Shown piece by piece: positions 13,581 to 15,445 of a stretch of DNA of 15,445 nucleotides. Position 1 is the first letter of the stretch, and each line of letters starts with the position of its first letter. Below the pieces are notes generated by a model. That model was not told where the DNA came from and did not search any database. It was given only the letters and a program-made list of their open reading frames with translations. The stretch spans positions 1-15,445 of the forward strand of contig JBBDYI010000292.1 of NCBI GenBank assembly GCA_040901705.1, written 5' to 3'. The translations under genes were made by a program, and so were the position numbers. This DNA comes from PLA5 sp040901705 (GTDB lineage Bacteria; Planctomycetota; Planctomycetia; Pirellulales; PLA5).

Positions 13581-14909
13581 TCACCTTGCGAGCACCTTTT
13601 CGTGGGCCGCTGTGACTCGGCGGTTCGGTGAAGTGCGTTGGTTGACCGATGTCGGAGGCAGAGATGTCGGTCGAGCGCCCGGTGAGGCGTCCGGCGTGGC
13701 TTCGCACGCGGCGATTGCAAACGATGGCGGTACTGCGTCGTTGCCGAGCATTGGCTCGGACGCAGAACCGAGCCTGCCCCGCCGGATGCGGCTGGTAACC
13801 GATTCGGCGGCCGACGTTTCCTTGTGCGGCGCGCGTTCGGGCGCAGCCTCGACCGTGTGCGCGGCGCGAAGCGACTTGATCCGCTCCGCGAGCTCCGTTG
13901 CACTTTGTCCGGACTTCGTGCTCTGCTCGGAAGCATGGTTTGAGAGCGCCGCCTTGAGCTGGTCGCGGAGCGTCGCCAGTTGCGACGAGTATGCTTCCTG
14001 GGCAAATGGCTGCCCCAATCGCTGCTGGTAGTCCCGCAGTTGCGCTTCGGCGATTCCTAAATCCTGCCGGAGCTCGGCGCATTCGCGGCCGTAGCCGCCG
14101 CCAAGCCGTTCGACGGCGTTCCAGATGGCGCGCGGGCCTTGATGCTCGCGCGAGAGGGTGTCGCGCCGGACGGCCTGGCCTTCGAGATAGACATCCGGCG
14201 GAAAGCTCGGGTGCAGAATCAGCCCGAACCGTAGCCCGTGGTATGTGCCCAGTGGCACGCGGCGCGGCTCGGATACGCGTACCGGCAGAGTTTCCAGCAG
14301 GGCGGCAATCGCGCCCTGGACTTCGCTCATCGCGCAGTTTCGTTCGCCGATCGTGATGCGGTCGCCGAAGAGGTTGATCTGCGTGGCATTGTCCGCATCG
14401 AGCTTGGCAACGCGGTCCTTCTTGGCCGCTATGACGCCCGGCAAGTCGCGCAACTTACGACGGGCAACGTATTGTTCGTCCAGGTGATTTTTCTTGAGCA
14501 CCGCGAGGCGCTGCAACTCGGCGTCGGCCTCGGCCAATGTGAGCACGGCCGGGTTGCCGGAAGCAATCGCCTTCACTTCGGCATAGGAGAGTTCCTGGCC
14601 GCCGATGTCCTCGGCGCGGCGCTGGCTGCTTTCGCCCGTCATGACTTGCGTGATAAAGCGGGCCTTGGTCTCGCCATTGGGCGAGAGTAAATCGACGACC
14701 GCAATCTTTTCCGACACGCCTACCGAGAAGCGGCATACCGCCGCGCACCCAGAGGTTAGCGGGGTATTGAGCAGATCGACCTGGACCAATCTATCGAAAA
14801 AGCCAATCTCGGGCTGAGCAACGGGCCTGGCCGCGGCAGGCTGCGATGCCACGAACACATACAATGACAGGCCCACGCCCGCGAAAATGATTTTAGAAAA
14901 CTGCGTCAT
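13581..14909 (-). CDS. exported-looking protein carrying a C-terminal fragment of an N12-class helicase-methylase (COG4646-like)
   Basis: A 442-residue ORF. Residues 1-28 look like a signal peptide (MTQFSKIIFAGVGLSLYVFV, then ASQPAAAR). Residues about 30-83 are unrecognised, with two cysteines. From about 84 to 375 the text resembles the end of large plasmid/phage helicase-methylase proteins: ARFITQVMTGESSQRRAEDI, LSYAEVKAIASGNPAV, EADAELQRL, a coiled-coil, GTYHGLRFGL, AERIKSLRAAHTVEAAPERA and VTSRIRR. Those proteins are normally well over 1000 residues, and no helicase or methylase catalytic motif is present here. The last 65 residues are low-complexity Pro/Ser/Ala. The ATG at 14909 has GGGAG seven bases upstream, a strong start. 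Either a truncated remnant with a captured start, or a real secreted derivative. The family is recalled by pattern, not searched. Confidence 0.7.
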   Translation of the reverse strand: MTQFSKIIFAGVGLSLYVFVASQPAAARPVAQPEIGFFDRLVQVDLLNTPLTSGCAAVCRFSVGVSEKIAVVDLLSPNGETKARFITQVMTGESSQRRAEDIGGQELSYAEVKAIASGNPAVLTLAEADAELQRLAVLKKNHLDEQYVARRKLRDLPGVIAAKKDRVAKLDADNATQINLFGDRITIGERNCAMSEVQGAIAALLETLPVRVSEPRRVPLGTYHGLRFGLILHPSFPPDVYLEGQAVRRDTLSREHQGPRAIWNAVERLGGGYGRECAELRQDLGIAEAQLRDYQQRLGQPFAQEAYSSQLATLRDQLKAALSNHASEQSTKSGQSATELAERIKSLRAAHTVEAAPERAPHKETSAAESVTSRIRRGRLGSASEPMLGNDAVPPSFAIAACEATPDASPGARPTSLPPTSVNQRTSPNRRVTAAHEKVLAR

Positions 14910-14940
14910 ATTATTTCTCCCATAAATGTGTGTAAGGTTA

Positions 14941-14946
14941 ATAATA
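14941..14946 (-). promoter_or_regulatory. possible -10 element for the 14909 gene
   Basis: TATTAT on the minus strand, 31 bases before the ATG at 14909, in an AT-rich stretch (about 14910-15040) unlike its surroundings. No good -35 hexamer is seen at 16-18 bases, so it is only a candidate. An inverted repeat ATAGG-N7-CCTAT (14994-15010) lies further upstream and could be an operator. Confidence 0.25.
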
Positions 14947-15103
14947 CCAGTTGTGTATGACAGATTGATGACGGCGAGTCGTTCTTTTGCGCCATAGGCT
15001 ACTAACCTATTGTTTACACTTGATTCTATTTCCATCGGTATCGATCACGTCGTCACCCGCCACGACGCGGGACTCCAACAATGCGACCGCGAAGGAAATC
15101 GCA

Positions 15104-15346
15104 TTGGACGTGCATAATGGAATGGAAAGGGAGCGGCAGGCGAAAAACAAGGCGAACCCGGCCAAAATTGGCGGCGACGCGGACGCCAGGAAGGTGCCGA
15201 AAGTTATCGAGCTTCTCGACAAGGCCCTGATGGATAACGCCGCCCGCAAGTTTAAGGATCCGGCGTACCAAGCGCCCGAGCGGCCAACCGAAGGGCCTTC
15301 GCCGCCGGCCATACCGCGCGCGAATGAGGTGGACCGCAATCGCTGA
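15104..15346 (+). CDS. small charged hypothetical protein
   Basis: An 80-residue hydrophilic, Lys/Arg/Glu-rich protein with a helical middle (VPKVIELLDKALMDNAARKF) and a Pro-rich tail. I do not recognise it. Third codon positions are GC-rich in this frame, more convincing than in the two opposite-strand frames. The TTG at 15104 is preceded by AAGGA at 15092-15096 with seven bases between; GTG 15110 and ATG 15122 are alternatives, and the frame stays open upstream to 14987 with coding-like composition from about 15050. It is divergent from the helicase-methylase-like gene and may be another fragment of the same mobile element. Confidence 0.4.
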   Translation: MDVHNGMERERQAKNKANPAKIGGDADARKVPKVIELLDKALMDNAARKFKDPAYQAPERPTEGPSPPAIPRANEVDRNR

Positions 15347-15445
15347 ACTGACGGCGGAGCCTGGGAGCACCCGGCGGCGAAGCCGATGCGCTGTAGCTGT
15401 CCATTCTCTGAAACCGGCGCTGCGTGATTTGGCTGAGCCGGTTAT

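Noticed and set aside
13349..14005. 218-codon minus-strand frame overlapping the helicase-methylase-like gene and the ankyrin gene start
   Set aside because: The translation is Arg/Ser/Pro-rich and family-free, and it overlaps two better-supported genes.

Overview
The window looks like chromosomal DNA of a GC-rich, flagellated bacterium, most likely a member of the Planctomycetota. That placement is an inference from overall style: a very large flagellin and FliD built from repeated modules, an HtrA-like protein with low-complexity linkers, and an ECF sigma factor with a membrane-protein partner. No ribosomal or other phylogenetic marker is present. Nearly all genes are on the minus strand. 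The exceptions are two genes at the left edge and one small ORF at the right edge.

Left edge (1-1495, plus strand): two genes with visibly lower GC than the rest. The first is a GYF_2 / zinc-ribbon / two-helix membrane protein. The second is an unrecognised small protein. Both look like accessory genes.

Flagellar filament block (1690-9133, minus strand; transcription order flagellin, fliD, fliS, second fliS-like gene): an 898-residue flagellin ends at a strong intrinsic terminator (6028-6065). A 1033-residue FliD filament cap follows, then FliS and a diverged FliS paralogue. Sigma-28-like sites are visible upstream of the flagellin (long leader), upstream of fliD (best match, exact 15-base spacing) and, weakly, upstream of fliS. 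The flagellin centre carries four tandem modules of about 94 residues. One related module sits in FliD, where it interrupts a flagellin-IN repeat. Together these genes make the filament subunit, its cap and its export chaperones.

Envelope-signalling block (9351-12378, minus strand): an ECF sigma factor overlaps a single-pass membrane protein by 20 bases. A signal-peptide-bearing HtrA/DegS-like PDZ protein follows, and its protease domain lacks all three catalytic residues. The layout recalls sigma-E / RseA / DegS but with a dead protease. This is the best candidate in the window for a non-standard system.

Right part (12596-15346): a tRNA-Leu(UAG)-like gene whose acceptor-stem halves do not pair; an ankyrin-repeat protein; a predicted secreted or anchored protein whose body resembles the C-terminal end of plasmid/phage N12-class helicase-methylases (COG4646); an AT-rich divergent intergenic region; and a small charged ORF. 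This end looks like a degraded mobile-element boundary.
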